64,000 bases of DNA. Origin: Bdellovibrio sp. (GTDB taxonomy: Bacteria > Bdellovibrionota > Bdellovibrionia > Bdellovibrionales > Bdellovibrionaceae). Positions 8,852-17,411 of this stretch are shown here, in pieces (the stretch's first letter is position 1; every line of letters starts with the position of its first letter). The translations under genes were made by a program, and so were the position numbers. The notes beneath the pieces are model-generated. The model ran no database searches. It was not told where the DNA came from and was given only the letters and a program-made list of their open reading frames with translations. The stretch is taken from the NCBI GenBank assembly GCA_014376435.1, contig JACMRL010000010.1, forward strand, positions 52,368 to 116,367, given 5' to 3'.

Positions 8852-8927
8852 GCGGGAGTAGCTCAGTTGATAGAGCGATGCCTTGCCAAGGCATAGGTCG
8901 CGGGTTTGAGTCCCGTCTCCCGCTCCA
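8852..8927 (+). tRNA. tRNA-Gly (GCC)
   Basis: A 76-nt cloverleaf: acceptor GCGGGAG pairs with CTCCCGC, the D-arm has GCTC...GAGC, the anticodon loop CTTGCCAA gives anticodon GCC, and the T-loop is GGTTTGAGTCC. The CCA end is encoded. A good promoter lies just upstream. Confidence 0.95.
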
Positions 8928-8951
8928 ATTCATTAGTTACTGAATTGGAGC
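8922..8951. repeat. 11-bp perfect inverted repeat overlapping the tRNA-Gly 3' end
   Basis: GCTCCAATTCA (8922-8932) and TGAATTGGAGC (8941-8951) are exact reverse complements around an 8-base loop. The left arm includes the tRNA CCA tail. No T-run follows, so it is not a standard terminator. It may be a processing hairpin or the scar of an element inserted at the tRNA. Confidence 0.6.
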
Positions 8952-9023
8952 TGTGATCCGCATTAAAAAAAATCAAACAGCTCTCAATCGTTAATATCAC
9001 ACGAGATCATCACTCCGCACTAA

Positions 9024-9452
9024 ACATTACTAGCAAGGTTAAGTGTTCGACAAGCATCTAAAAAATTTAACAGAATCGTAGAGGTACTTAATGGCACCCA
9101 GCACAGAGCTCTGTTCAGGACATGGTTTGCTAACTTTAAGAATAGAGCGCGGCAGGTTAAAATATTCGATGAAGCCGCTATAAAGTTTATTCGAATTAAA
9201 AAAAATCTAAATTTACGTAAATCCTCTGAACTATCTTTTAGTCAGATTTCAAAGATTGAAAATGGGCTAAAACCTATAAATTTGGAATTAAGAAATCGAA
9301 TTATGATCGCTTACGGTTATAGTCCAACAAGCTTTAAAAATTTGAGTACTGATCCAATAAGGTCAAAGGTTGTACCGATCAGTTACAAGTTAGCGATTCT
9401 ATTAAATACATTAGAAGAAAGCCAAATCGAAAAAATATTTACCTATATTTAA
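9024..9452 (+). pseudogene. XRE-type helix-turn-helix gene without a start codon
   Basis: An open frame of 142 codons whose translation reads like a phage or plasmid repressor. It contains RIVEVLNGTQHRALFRTWF, then AIKFIRIKKNLNLR, then the helix-turn-helix segment SFSQISKIENGLKPINLELR (about 9224-9300). No ATG, GTG or TTG lies in frame before the helix-turn-helix, and TAA at 9021 closes the frame upstream. The same frame stays open for another 210 bp beyond its TAA. I read it as a regulator that has lost its start, left by a mobile element downstream of tRNA-Gly. It could instead use an unusual start. Confidence 0.4.
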
Positions 9453-9967
9453 ATTTGTATCATTCAGGATCAAGAAATCAATAATAACAAACTAAATATT
9501 GGAGGTTCAAATGGACTCGATAAACTTATTCAGGCTGTAGCAGTGTTAGCAAAAGTTACCAAAGTCGTCGAGGTGATCTATACAGCGCCAAAAAGATTCT
9601 TATATTTCATAAATTCTTCTTCAAATGTCTTGGCAGGCTCTGTACCAGTTCAAATGAATTAAAAGGTCAGATAGGCTCCTCAACTCTCATCAAAGAACAA
9701 ATTTCGGAATTTTTTGAAAAATCATAGACACTCATCGTTGCGTCGTGGATGCCGTCTTACCATCGTAAGGCTATTTCACTTTGGACTAAGGTTTAGCAAT
9801 CGCGAATGACTACATTAAGCCGCAAAGAATTTTGTAGCTAAAGTCATGCGCCCTTCCAGCCAGCAGCAAAATTAGCTCTTTAGACCAGTTTCAATCTAAA
9901 ATTACAAAAAAAATATTTTAAAAAATAGTTTCAGCTAAACTAGAGGTATCAAAAAGGGGTAAGGGCA
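9453..9967. other. stretch without an intact gene, probable gene remnants
   Basis: Between the broken regulator and the phosphatase I see no complete gene. In the same frame as the regulator, codons remain open to TAA 9660-9662 (segments IGGSNGLDKLIQAVAVLAK and FINSSSNVLAGS). A GGAGG at 9501 precedes ATG 9511, but that frame stops after nine codons. The last 80 bp are very AT-rich and probably hold the promoter of the next gene. Confidence 0.4.
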
Positions 9968-10522
9968 ATGAAATTAAAAGCAATTGTTGGGGCATTAAGT
10001 GTTTTACTTTTAACTCAGATAAGTCTTGGTCAAGAAGCTGTATTTGAATCTCACTCAAATAATTTTACGGATATTTCCTTACTGCAAATTCCTGAATTTC
10101 ACCAAGTGAATAAGAATATCTATCGTGGTGGATATCCGCAAAACGGAGATTTAGCTGACTTGTCTAAGCAAGGTATTAAAACCATCATCGATATAGATAA
10201 CGATTCAACTTTTGCGCAGGATGAACAACGAATTGCTGAGAGTTTTGGAATGAAATATATATTTAGTCCCATGTCAGCCTTCAGCGCGCCAGGTAATCAG
10301 CAAGTTGATTCGCTCCTAAAGAATCTGCAGGATGCTACTTTATTTCCAATATTTATTCATTGTAAACACGGGCAAGATCGCACTGGCGTTATTGTTGGAC
10401 TTTATCGTTTTCAGGTTGACGGGTGGACGTCGCGGGTTGCCTATGACGAAATGCTCAAGTTTGGATTTCATCCAATTCTTAAATCACTTGATTCCTATTA
10501 TAAAAAAAGAACAGCATACTAA
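9968..10522 (+). CDS. exported dual-specificity/tyrosine phosphatase-like protein
   Basis: 184 residues with a signal peptide (MKLKAIVGALSVLLLTQISLG) and the cysteine-phosphatase P-loop HCKHGQDRTG, with nucleophile Cys132 and Arg138. The preceding GGYPQNGDLADLSKQGIKTI is typical of DSP-like phosphatases that act on phosphotyrosine or inositol phosphates. A general-acid Asp may be in the 95-110 region but is not certain. Periplasmic or secreted location is predicted. A purine-rich site (AAAAAGGGG) lies about 8 bp before the ATG. Substrate unknown. Confidence 0.85.
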   Translation: MKLKAIVGALSVLLLTQISLGQEAVFESHSNNFTDISLLQIPEFHQVNKNIYRGGYPQNGDLADLSKQGIKTIIDIDNDSTFAQDEQRIAESFGMKYIFSPMSAFSAPGNQQVDSLLKNLQDATLFPIFIHCKHGQDRTGVIVGLYRFQVDGWTSRVAYDEMLKFGFHPILKSLDSYYKKRTAY

Positions 10523-10835
10523 TTCAGAGGCGATAAGAACCGGAGAACCGAATTTATCTGAGGTTGAGGTTGGGTCAGCATTAGAAAGCGAGAAAGCAAA
10601 AAAGTTAAAACACCTACTCTGGGCCTTCCAGCGCGCGCCTTTTTTAACTAAAAAGCGTTACACGCGGTTATACGTTCGGTTCGAATTTACGTAGATGATT
10701 CTATCGATAAAGATATCCGGATTATAAATTTAATATTAAAATTTGGCTTTGCAGATACAGCACTCGGAGCTTTTTTTTCGTGCTTAGTACGTTTGAGTGA
10801 ACTTGATCGACATTTTGCGTAAAAATAGAATCACG
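10523..10835. other. no intact gene; short broken frames
   Basis: This 310-bp stretch continues in two plus-strand frames that look like pieces of one lost gene. One contains KAKKLKHLLWAFQRAPFLTK; the other has YVDDSIDKDIRIINLILKFG and ends at TAA near 10820. Neither has a start of its own. I see no RNA gene. Confidence 0.3.
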
Positions 10836-10870
10836 AAAAAACTTTCCTGAATATTTCTATCCAGGAAAGT
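10836..10870 (-). terminator. rho-independent terminator of the 10892-11365 gene
   Basis: Read on the minus strand, ACTTTCCTG pairs perfectly with CAGGAAAGT around a 12-base loop, followed at once by a T-run (TTTTTTC). It lies 22 bp after the stop codon of the minus-strand secreted protein gene. Confidence 0.8.
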
Positions 10871-10891
10871 GAATGAATTTTCTAAATCAGA

Positions 10892-11365
10892 TTAGTAACA
10901 AGTAATTTGATTAATAACAGTAACCCAACCTTGTCCACAAATTGGAAGTTCGTTTTGAGCAAAGTAACTTCCGTTCCATTGTCCCAAACCGTAGTTACGT
11001 CCGCATTGAATACCGTGTGAAGTAGTTGAAAAGGCAGCACGGCTGTACGGATTTCCTGTTACAACTTGGCAAGCTGCGTTTGCGTTCAGCTCAGCAATGT
11101 CGTACGAGCGGGCATCGATTTCGCGGCCGATACCAACGCGAGCTCCGCAGGCAAATGCTTCACTACAAATAACAGAAGCTCCGCCGCCGTAACCTGGGCC
11201 TTGGCCATAGCCAGGTGGGTAACCGGGAGCACCGTAACCAGGTCCGCGGCCTGGAGGTCTGTGATATTCTACGTTCATCGATCGATCATGAGATTGTGCG
11301 TGTGCGGTGACTGCGCCCACTACAAGTGGCAATGCAACTGCAAGTAAAGATAAAATGCGTTTCAT
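10892..11365 (-). CDS. secreted Gly/Pro/Tyr-rich protein
   Basis: 157 residues, function unknown. A signal peptide ends at about AHA-QS (residue 23). Residues 36-64 are a low-complexity linker of GYG/PGY units. The C-terminal 90 residues contain six cysteines (ICSEAFACGAR, AACQ, IQCGRN, ICGQGW, ITCY) that could form disulphides in a small exported domain. GGAG precedes the ATG. It has its own terminator and a long AT-rich upstream region with repeated GAGTCA sequences, so it is probably separately controlled. Confidence 0.75.
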   Translation of the reverse strand: MKRILSLLAVALPLVVGAVTAHAQSHDRSMNVEYHRPPGRGPGYGAPGYPPGYGQGPGYGGGASVICSEAFACGARVGIGREIDARSYDIAELNANAACQVVTGNPYSRAAFSTTSHGIQCGRNYGLGQWNGSYFAQNELPICGQGWVTVINQITCY

Positions 11366-11491
11366 AAATTCTCCTTTTGGTTTTTTTTCTTCGCTAATAA
11401 AATATTAGCTTGATAAGTAATTGTTATCGCGTGCTTTAAAAAATGTCTAACGATAAAAAATTCAAATAAAAAATTAAAACCAAAAATTTTC

Positions 11492-11727
11492 GAGTCAATC
11501 AGTTTGAATTTTTTTTTGGAGTCATTGTGGGGTTATTTTTTGAAATCAACAGAAAATACTGGAGTCAATGTGAGACTTTTTAATTTTAATTTTTATTAAA
11601 TATCGCTTATCAAGAAAATCAGAGTCACTAAGGAACTAGTTTTTTAAAATTGAATATTCTTTTATTTTATATTTTATGGCGATGCAGCGTCATAAAATGA
11701 GTAAGAAATTTGGTTTCAAAGTGACTC
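11492..11727. repeat. cluster of GAGTCA motifs in an AT-rich intergenic region (11366-11842)
   Basis: GAGTCA occurs at 11492, 11519, 11562 and 11622 on the plus strand and once inverted (TGACTC) at 11722. The flanks are related: GGAGTCATTGTG and GGAGTCAATGTG share 11 of 12 bases. The surrounding 477 bp hold no gene I can support. These may be binding sites for a regulator acting on the minus-strand gene ending upstream at 11365. Confidence 0.45.
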
Positions 11728-11842
11728 CAAAAAGCTAAATAGCTAAATGAACACTGGGGAATTGCAAAGCCAGTGCCACTTGTTTTAGAGCCACTAATCC
11801 TATTATATTTTGCAGCTACCTGAGTTCAAAAGAGGGTGCAGA

Positions 11843-12784
11843 TTATACCAATAAATCGCTAATAATTGCGTCGCGAAAATTCATGGGTAAAGAGTAGTGG
11901 CCTTCGGCGGGTACCATATTTACTTTTGATTGTGGGATGCGGCGATTCATATCTTGAGTAAAGCGAACATGAACCACATCATCGGCGCTGCCGTGCCATA
12001 GGGTTACGGGGCATTTGATGCCCTTTAATGAGAAACCCCAAGATTTAGAATAAACTTTCATGTCGTGCAAAACTCCGGCGGGGCCCGCTTGCAATGAAGT
12101 TTTGATTGAACTAATCAAGGCGGGGCCTACATCCGGATGCTTAAAAACAATTTGGTCGGCCAAGGAGAAATTTTCTAATCCCGAGAATAAAAAATCATCA
12201 ATCTTATTTAAACCAGATTTCCACATTCGGTTAAGTCCATAATTTAAAATCGGTGAGGGCACGAAATTACGAAGCATCCACGCTTTTTTCTGTGAAGCAT
12301 TCATAAATTTAAAATTACGAATGGTTAAGGGCGCTACGCCAGCCACGGAAGAAATTTTTTCGACTCGTTCTTTTAATAAAAAAGCGATTGCCATGGCGTA
12401 AGGTGCGCCACCGCTGACGGAAAGAACTTTGATTTTATCTATTTTTAAATAATCGAGAAGTTGTTTTATCTGGCTAGCAAGCTTTAGCGGCGTCAGATTT
12501 TTTTGATAATCTGAGCGTCCATACCCCGGGCGATCAAATGAAATGAGACGAAAATCACTGAGATGGACGGTCGAAGTTAAAAGTTTTCCGTGCTCGGCAC
12601 ATCCTGGAAACCCATGTACCAGAAGTATTGTGGGTTTCGAGGCAGAGCCCCACTCTTGTAAAAATAGTTTTTGACTGGGTTTTCCGAAGCAGTATTCTCG
12701 GTCAGGATTTTTCATCTCTGCTAAACTAAACTTGATTACAAATCTGAGCAATGAATTATTTGATTTAGCGTATCTAAGTGACAT
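11843..12784 (-). CDS. alpha/beta hydrolase
   Basis: A 313-residue alpha/beta-fold hydrolase. Features in order: oxyanion-loop HGFPG, DRPGYGRSD, nucleophile elbow VLSVSGGAPYAMAIA (catalytic Ser in SVSGG, a degenerate GxSxG), an acid region LWHGSADDVVHV, and the catalytic His in PAEGHYSLP. There is no export signal. Substrate cannot be inferred. An internal Met at residue 24 (MKNPDREYCFG) is an alternative start. Confidence 0.8.
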   Translation of the reverse strand: MSLRYAKSNNSLLRFVIKFSLAEMKNPDREYCFGKPSQKLFLQEWGSASKPTILLVHGFPGCAEHGKLLTSTVHLSDFRLISFDRPGYGRSDYQKNLTPLKLASQIKQLLDYLKIDKIKVLSVSGGAPYAMAIAFLLKERVEKISSVAGVAPLTIRNFKFMNASQKKAWMLRNFVPSPILNYGLNRMWKSGLNKIDDFLFSGLENFSLADQIVFKHPDVGPALISSIKTSLQAGPAGVLHDMKVYSKSWGFSLKGIKCPVTLWHGSADDVVHVRFTQDMNRRIPQSKVNMVPAEGHYSLPMNFRDAIISDLLV

Positions 12785-12860
12785 CGCAGCCCTCTTAAAT
12801 TAAATAGCGGCATATGGCGCACATTCAAAGAAGCGTGGTTCAGGCTACCAAGCTTGTACG

Positions 12861-13703
12861 TTAACGTCCGGGGAATAAAACAACACGGTCTTTGAAACGC
12901 TCGGGAATTTTGGCCGTTAATATTTTTGTAGCTTCAGGAGTTGGGTAGCGTGAACTTACGTGAATGATCACGATTTTTTCACATTCTAAAGTATCAAGTC
13001 GCGGAATGATTTCATCTAGGTGAGTGTGACCCCATTCTCGCGCGCTAGAAACGAGTTTACGCTCGTCCAGGTAAGTTGCCTCAAGAAATAAAACTTTTGA
13101 TTTTTTAACCCAGTCACACTGATCTAGAAACTCGATTTGCGTATCCCCGGTAAAACTAACCAGCGGAGTTTCTAAATCGTCTTGTAAAGTAACCCCTTTA
13201 TTTTTTAAATCGACGATTTCATTTTGGCTTAAGTTGCAAAATTCTTTTTTTAGTTTACGCTTTTTTTGAAAAAGCGTGTAACCTAAAGAATCGACCCGGT
13301 GAATTGTTTTAAATGGTTTTATAAATAAGTTTTGTCCGACGGGAATGATTTCATTTTCTTCCACTCCATGGAAGTGAAACTCATAAGTGTGCTTTTCAAT
13401 CTCCATCCAGATATTCATAATTCTTTGCATCGGATCCACCAAGGATTTCGGCATGTAAAAATGCGCGGGTGCTTGGCTTGTCATCGCTTTTTGTGAAATG
13501 ATGTAGGGAATTCCCGCCGAGTGATCTAAATGGCCGTGACTTAAGAAAAAATGTTTTAAGTTAAGCGAAAAAGGAAATCCTTGGGCTACGTCAAAAGCGA
13601 GTGATAATTCAGGCATGGCGATGCAGGTGCGGATGCCCGATAAAGACATTCCGTGAAATTTTAAATCACCATGTGACCAAGAGGCTCCGGCTTCAACTGA
13701 CAT
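12861..13703 (-). CDS. metallo-beta-lactamase-fold hydrolase, RNase Z-like
   Basis: 280 residues with the zinc ligands of the RNase Z/ElaC group: LSHGHLDHSAGIP (HxHxDH), SFTGDTQ, a glutamate-containing FLEATYLDE, and the late histidines WGHTHLDE and IIHVSSRY. RNase Z trims tRNA 3' ends. The flexible arm of canonical RNase Z is not evident, so it may instead be a relative with another substrate. Ten bp separate it from the upstream lipoprotein gene, so the two probably share a transcript. Confidence 0.8.
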   Translation of the reverse strand: MSVEAGASWSHGDLKFHGMSLSGIRTCIAMPELSLAFDVAQGFPFSLNLKHFFLSHGHLDHSAGIPYIISQKAMTSQAPAHFYMPKSLVDPMQRIMNIWMEIEKHTYEFHFHGVEENEIIPVGQNLFIKPFKTIHRVDSLGYTLFQKKRKLKKEFCNLSQNEIVDLKNKGVTLQDDLETPLVSFTGDTQIEFLDQCDWVKKSKVLFLEATYLDERKLVSSAREWGHTHLDEIIPRLDTLECEKIVIIHVSSRYPTPEATKILTAKIPERFKDRVVLFPGR

Positions 13704-13713
13704 TATTTAACCG

Positions 13714-14550
13714 TTATTTCTTTGATAGGTGTTCCTCGAAAAAATCATAGACGATGTCTTCATCGTACCACCAGGTTTTAATAATCCCCCAAAAATGTCC
13801 ACTGGTGTAGTTGACTACTTTGGTTGGTTTCCAAAAATTTTTTAATTGCACTTGGGTCATGGTTGGTACCGTTTCATCTTCTAGGGCGATGGCCATGCCT
13901 AAAGCTTTATTTTGATATTGATTGCCCAGTTTCATTGGCTCTAATTGAAAAGCTTTATCTAATGCCAATCGGTATTCTTCGTCTGTTTTAAATTGATAAC
14001 GTTCTTTACGAGCTTTTTTTAATTCGACCATCGCTTTTTGATCCGAGGTAATAATAACTTCGGCGATGGGCGCGCCGCCTACGATGATAAAAACAGAATT
14101 AATTCTATCTTGTGTGCTAGCCGCAACGGCTCCGTGCAAAGCGCCTACGCTAGTTCCTAGCAAACCAATGTAGGGGCTCTTAATGTGGTCCAACACAATG
14201 CGAATCGCTTTTTGCGCGTTGGTATACAGCCGCTGGTGTAATTCAAGATCGGTGGCTTGCTCGTTCATGCCACTCCAGCCATCTAAAATGTAAACATCAT
14301 AGCCAGATTTAGAAAAGCGGCGGGCATAGCTGCGGTCAATAAAATTTGTACCGCCCGTTGGTGGCATAATAAGCAAACTTTTTTTAGACGGCTTGTCGGC
14401 GCTGTATTTAGAAATTCGTACTTGAAAGTCTGCTTTGCCTAAAGTGATTTCAGTTGTTTCATAGTCTCGGGTTGCTTTACTGGCGCAACCAAAAAACAAG
14501 GGTGGAAGGGCTAATAAAGGCAGAAATAATTTAAAAGGATTTGTTTTCAT
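13714..14550 (-). CDS. lipoprotein with alpha/beta-hydrolase fold
   Basis: 278 residues. The N-terminus MKTNPFKLFLPLLALPPLFF ends in a lipobox-like FFGCAS, predicting lipidation at Cys. The body has a nucleophile elbow LLGTSVGALHGA (GxSxG), DG and DE candidates for the acid, and a late TSGHFWG that could supply the His. ATG 14550 is taken because it starts the lipoprotein signal directly; an upstream TTG at 14580 adds ten unlikely residues. Substrate unknown; an envelope esterase is possible. Confidence 0.75.
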   Translation of the reverse strand: MKTNPFKLFLPLLALPPLFFGCASKATRDYETTEITLGKADFQVRISKYSADKPSKKSLLIMPPTGGTNFIDRSYARRFSKSGYDVYILDGWSGMNEQATDLELHQRLYTNAQKAIRIVLDHIKSPYIGLLGTSVGALHGAVAASTQDRINSVFIIVGGAPIAEVIITSDQKAMVELKKARKERYQFKTDEEYRLALDKAFQLEPMKLGNQYQNKALGMAIALEDETVPTMTQVQLKNFWKPTKVVNYTSGHFWGIIKTWWYDEDIVYDFFEEHLSKK

Positions 14551-14640
14551 AGTCTCGACTTTAACAATTACCGCGAACAAATGACAAGCAATTGGCTAAG
14601 TAAATTGACGGGATTTCGATTTTAAAGATATATTCATTGC

Positions 14641-15057
14641 ATGAAATACTTAATAATTGTTTTATTCCCCTTGTCGGCACTGACTCAAACGTTGAATTCA
14701 GGAATGTGGCATTCTGAAGCTTATTTCAAATTAAACGGGATTCCGATGCCGCCCAAAAAGGACGATAGCTGCGTAACTGAGTCCGAAGCAAAAAATCCAA
14801 AAATAGCGATCGAAGATTCACTCAAGCGGAATGACTGCCAATTAACTAATTGGGTTTTGAAAAAGAATAATGTTAAAGCTACAGTCAAATGCAAAAATGA
14901 CCAGTACGAGGCCGATGGTGAATTAAAAGGTACCTTTGAAAAGAGAAGCTACCAACTTGAGGGCCGTATCAAAGGTCACCATCAATTGATCGGTCATGCT
15001 TATGCGGATGTTGATTTTAAAGGAACTTGGACTGGTTTCTGTACGAAAAAGAATTAA
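14641..15057 (+). CDS. secreted DUF3617-like protein
   Basis: 138 residues with a signal peptide (MKYLIIVLFPLSALTQT). The pattern GMWHSEAYFKLNGIPMPP, then a Cys followed by an acidic helix (CVTESEAKNP), paired cysteines and a final TWTGFCTK matches the periplasmic DUF3617 family, whose role is unknown. Its stop overlaps by 4 bp (TTAA) with the stop of the convergent membrane protein. Confidence 0.65.
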   Translation: MKYLIIVLFPLSALTQTLNSGMWHSEAYFKLNGIPMPPKKDDSCVTESEAKNPKIAIEDSLKRNDCQLTNWVLKKNNVKATVKCKNDQYEADGELKGTFEKRSYQLEGRIKGHHQLIGHAYADVDFKGTWTGFCTKKN

Positions 15058-15869
15058 GCCGCATATTTTTTAACCCATAGGTCTAACAGGGCAATTTGGC
15101 TTTCGTTCAGCGGGGCGTACTCAAAATAAAAATCTTGGTCTGATTTTTGGTCTAGCCAAGTATTTAAAATTAAACCATTACGAAAATTAATTTCTACTTT
15201 ACGTGAAAGAAAATCAGCGGGCGCAGCACCGATACATTTCACGTGAATTTTATGGCTTGAAACACTAATTAGCTGGGCCCAAGTTCCAAAACCTTCAAAT
15301 TGAATCAAAGTTTTCTTTTTTGTGTAAAGAGTCGGAAATGAAGGGTGAGCTTTTTCAATTACCACGGGCGTTAAAGACTCGAATGGCTTTACGGGCACTT
15401 CTGTTTTGACTAAATGTAAAGTAGTCGGTTGCAGCGGTGTCGCCACGGGTTTAACCGCTTTTACAACGGGAGGCTTCGCTTTAAAAACTAACTGGTCGGC
15501 AATAAAAATAAAAGCGCTCACGTTCACTAAAAAAAATAGGCCCCAAAGCCAATTTTCGCGGATATCATGACCGATACTTCCTACTTGAGTTGCGATGTGA
15601 CAACCTAATAAAAATAAAACGTATTTCCACGCGGTATTCGAACCACGCAGCATAATAACGCCGATGATTATACTTAATAAACTTAAAGCGTATTGAAGCG
15701 GGGTTCCGCTGGAGGCAATGGCATTGAATGTTTCTGTATTCCAACGATAATGTTTAGCCGCGTGTTGCGTCCAAACCATCATAGTTAGATTCCCAAATGG
15801 AGCGACCGTCAGGCAGATCCCAAAAAGCTGAATAATGCTTTTTCTTTGTAGGATCTTTACGGCAAGCAT
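15054..15869 (-). CDS. membrane protein with C-terminal PilZ-like domain
   Basis: 271 residues. Four hydrophobic segments fill the first 130 residues, followed by a Pro/Val/Lys linker (about 130-180). A soluble C-terminal domain with a beta-rich pattern and the ending NESQIALLDLWVKK resembles PilZ folds. The RxxxR and DxSxxG cyclic-di-GMP motifs are not clear, so nucleotide binding is doubtful. The next gene upstream ends 3 bp away, so the two form an operon. Function unknown. Confidence 0.6.
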   Translation of the reverse strand: MLAVKILQRKSIIQLFGICLTVAPFGNLTMMVWTQHAAKHYRWNTETFNAIASSGTPLQYALSLLSIIIGVIMLRGSNTAWKYVLFLLGCHIATQVGSIGHDIRENWLWGLFFLVNVSAFIFIADQLVFKAKPPVVKAVKPVATPLQPTTLHLVKTEVPVKPFESLTPVVIEKAHPSFPTLYTKKKTLIQFEGFGTWAQLISVSSHKIHVKCIGAAPADFLSRKVEINFRNGLILNTWLDQKSDQDFYFEYAPLNESQIALLDLWVKKYAA

Positions 15870-15872
15870 CGT

Positions 15873-16802
15873 TTAAACCGCGTTTCCATTTTTATCTTTT
15901 GATTCAGAAATTTCTTCTTTAGGGTCATCCGTAAAGCGCATCAATAACATCTCTTGGTCATCGCCACCGTGAAGGTGGGTATTCGCCGTTACTACGTTGG
16001 CTTGAGCCACTACGGCCGGGGCTACGGGAACCTCTGGTATAACAGGCTGATCTACCAATGGGGTTACTGCAGAAGCTGCCGTCGCTTGATTTTCGGTCGC
16101 GACTAAATTTTTACGCTTACGTGATTCGATGGCTTGGCTCATCGCGATCACTAAGCAAATTGCTAGGGGGTCGAAAACGCTTACGAAAATTAAAATAAAG
16201 TATTTAACTACGCTGTCAATATCCATATTAAAAGCTCGCGCCACATAAATTAGTGGGCCGACTTTTTTCTTAATCTCTAACATATCTAAATTAGCTTCGC
16301 TGATTTCTTTTTCAATGCCTTCAACTTTTAAGTTTAAAGATTGAATCATTGGATCTGCTTCCGTACGTGCTTTCATCTTACGACTGATGCGAGCATCCGG
16401 AATTTCGTCGATTGATTTATTAATACGGGCGATTTCATTTTTATAATTAGCTAACTGAGTTTTTTTGGCTTCAATTTTAATATTACCTGAATCCATCGCA
16501 AGCGATGCAGATTGGTAAGCGTCAGATAAAAATCCGAAGATACCCATGCTGGTAATTAAACTTAAAACCACGATGGCAAAAACCATATAAGATTTAAAAG
16601 CTAAATTTAAATTGGCCCAGCGTTGGTGAACGTAAGCGGCTAAGACAAACTTCGCTAATTCAAGCGAACCCGCCATGGCCCAGACGGCAAGTAGGGCTCC
16701 TGAAAATAGGGCTCCAATACCGACGACAGAGAATGTGGCTCCTAAGATAGAAACACACAAAGTTGAAACGACTAATCCGATTGTTATCCATAGTGCTACC
16801 AT
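15873..16802 (-). CDS. four-TM membrane protein with central coiled coil
   Basis: 309 residues, function unknown. Three N-terminal membrane segments include SVVGIGALFSGALLAVWAMA and a LELAKFVLAAYVHQRW patch. A charged coiled coil follows (about 105-190), then a fourth span (YFILIFVSVFDPLAICLVIA) and a Pro/Val-rich tail. The arrangement (AALFAG-like motif, E-AK, coiled coil, DPLAI) resembles membrane proteins known from large tailed phages. It is coupled to the PilZ-like membrane gene. No phage structural genes are nearby, so domestication is speculation. Confidence 0.6.
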   Translation of the reverse strand: MVALWITIGLVVSTLCVSILGATFSVVGIGALFSGALLAVWAMAGSLELAKFVLAAYVHQRWANLNLAFKSYMVFAIVVLSLITSMGIFGFLSDAYQSASLAMDSGNIKIEAKKTQLANYKNEIARINKSIDEIPDARISRKMKARTEADPMIQSLNLKVEGIEKEISEANLDMLEIKKKVGPLIYVARAFNMDIDSVVKYFILIFVSVFDPLAICLVIAMSQAIESRKRKNLVATENQATAASAVTPLVDQPVIPEVPVAPAVVAQANVVTANTHLHGGDDQEMLLMRFTDDPKEEISESKDKNGNAV

Positions 16803-16912
16803 ATGTAAAGTGTATCGGTAGGAGCTGAAATTACTTAATAGTTTTTGGGCTAGCTAAGTCTTCGGTCGGGCAAAAAAACGCGTCACGACTGGACCTTAGG
16901 TATTAATTTGGG

Positions 16913-17411
16913 ATGCACCAACCCCGTGGCATTCAAAAAACAAACTGAAGAGCAAATTTTAGCTGGCCAGAAAATAAAGAAGTTGAATCCTTACTTAAAA
17001 ATGCGGCCAACGACAGTGAATGGATCGTGCGTGAATTCGCCGCGGTTGCATTTTCTAGAATGCTAACGAAAGACTTTGCGCATTTTTTAAAATTATATCA
17101 AAAATGCGTCAAAACTGAATCCGTAAATGTAAAACGCGCGATTGCAGTGGCCGTTAAATACAATTCTAAAAGCGAAGATCCGAAAAAAATTAGAATTTAT
17201 CTTGAGCTATTAAATCCATTGATGTCTGAAGAAGCTGAATACGTTAGAATTAATTTAAGGCAATTTGCGATCGGCGATGGATTACTGAGCCGATATCCAA
17301 CTTAAATCTTTACTGAAAGATGAAAGCAAATTTGTCTTAAGCGCAGCCAAAAAGGCTTTCAAAAACCTAGGCTTGTCAACTTCTGCCAAATCAAGTGAAA
17401 TGGGAGTATGA
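16913..17411 (+). pseudogene. broken HEAT-repeat-like gene upstream of the acyl-CoA dehydrogenase
   Basis: From ATG 16913 the frame meets TGA at 16946. It then reads on as a helical-repeat protein (ESLLKNAANDSEWIVREFAA, KLYQKCVKTESVNVKRAIAV, EAEYVRINLRQFAIGDG). It must shift frame near 17285-17300 to continue as LKSLLKDESKFVLSAAKKAF. This ends in TGA 17409-17411, which overlaps the next gene's ATG. The intact ancestor was therefore translationally coupled to the dehydrogenase. The repeat pattern resembles HEAT/DNA-alkylation-repeat proteins, which would match an AidB-like partner. Confidence 0.6.

Noticed and set aside
9511..9540. Nine-codon frame with a strong GGAGG site, possible leader peptide
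   Set aside because: No attenuator hairpin or regulated gene follows; more likely debris of the decayed element.
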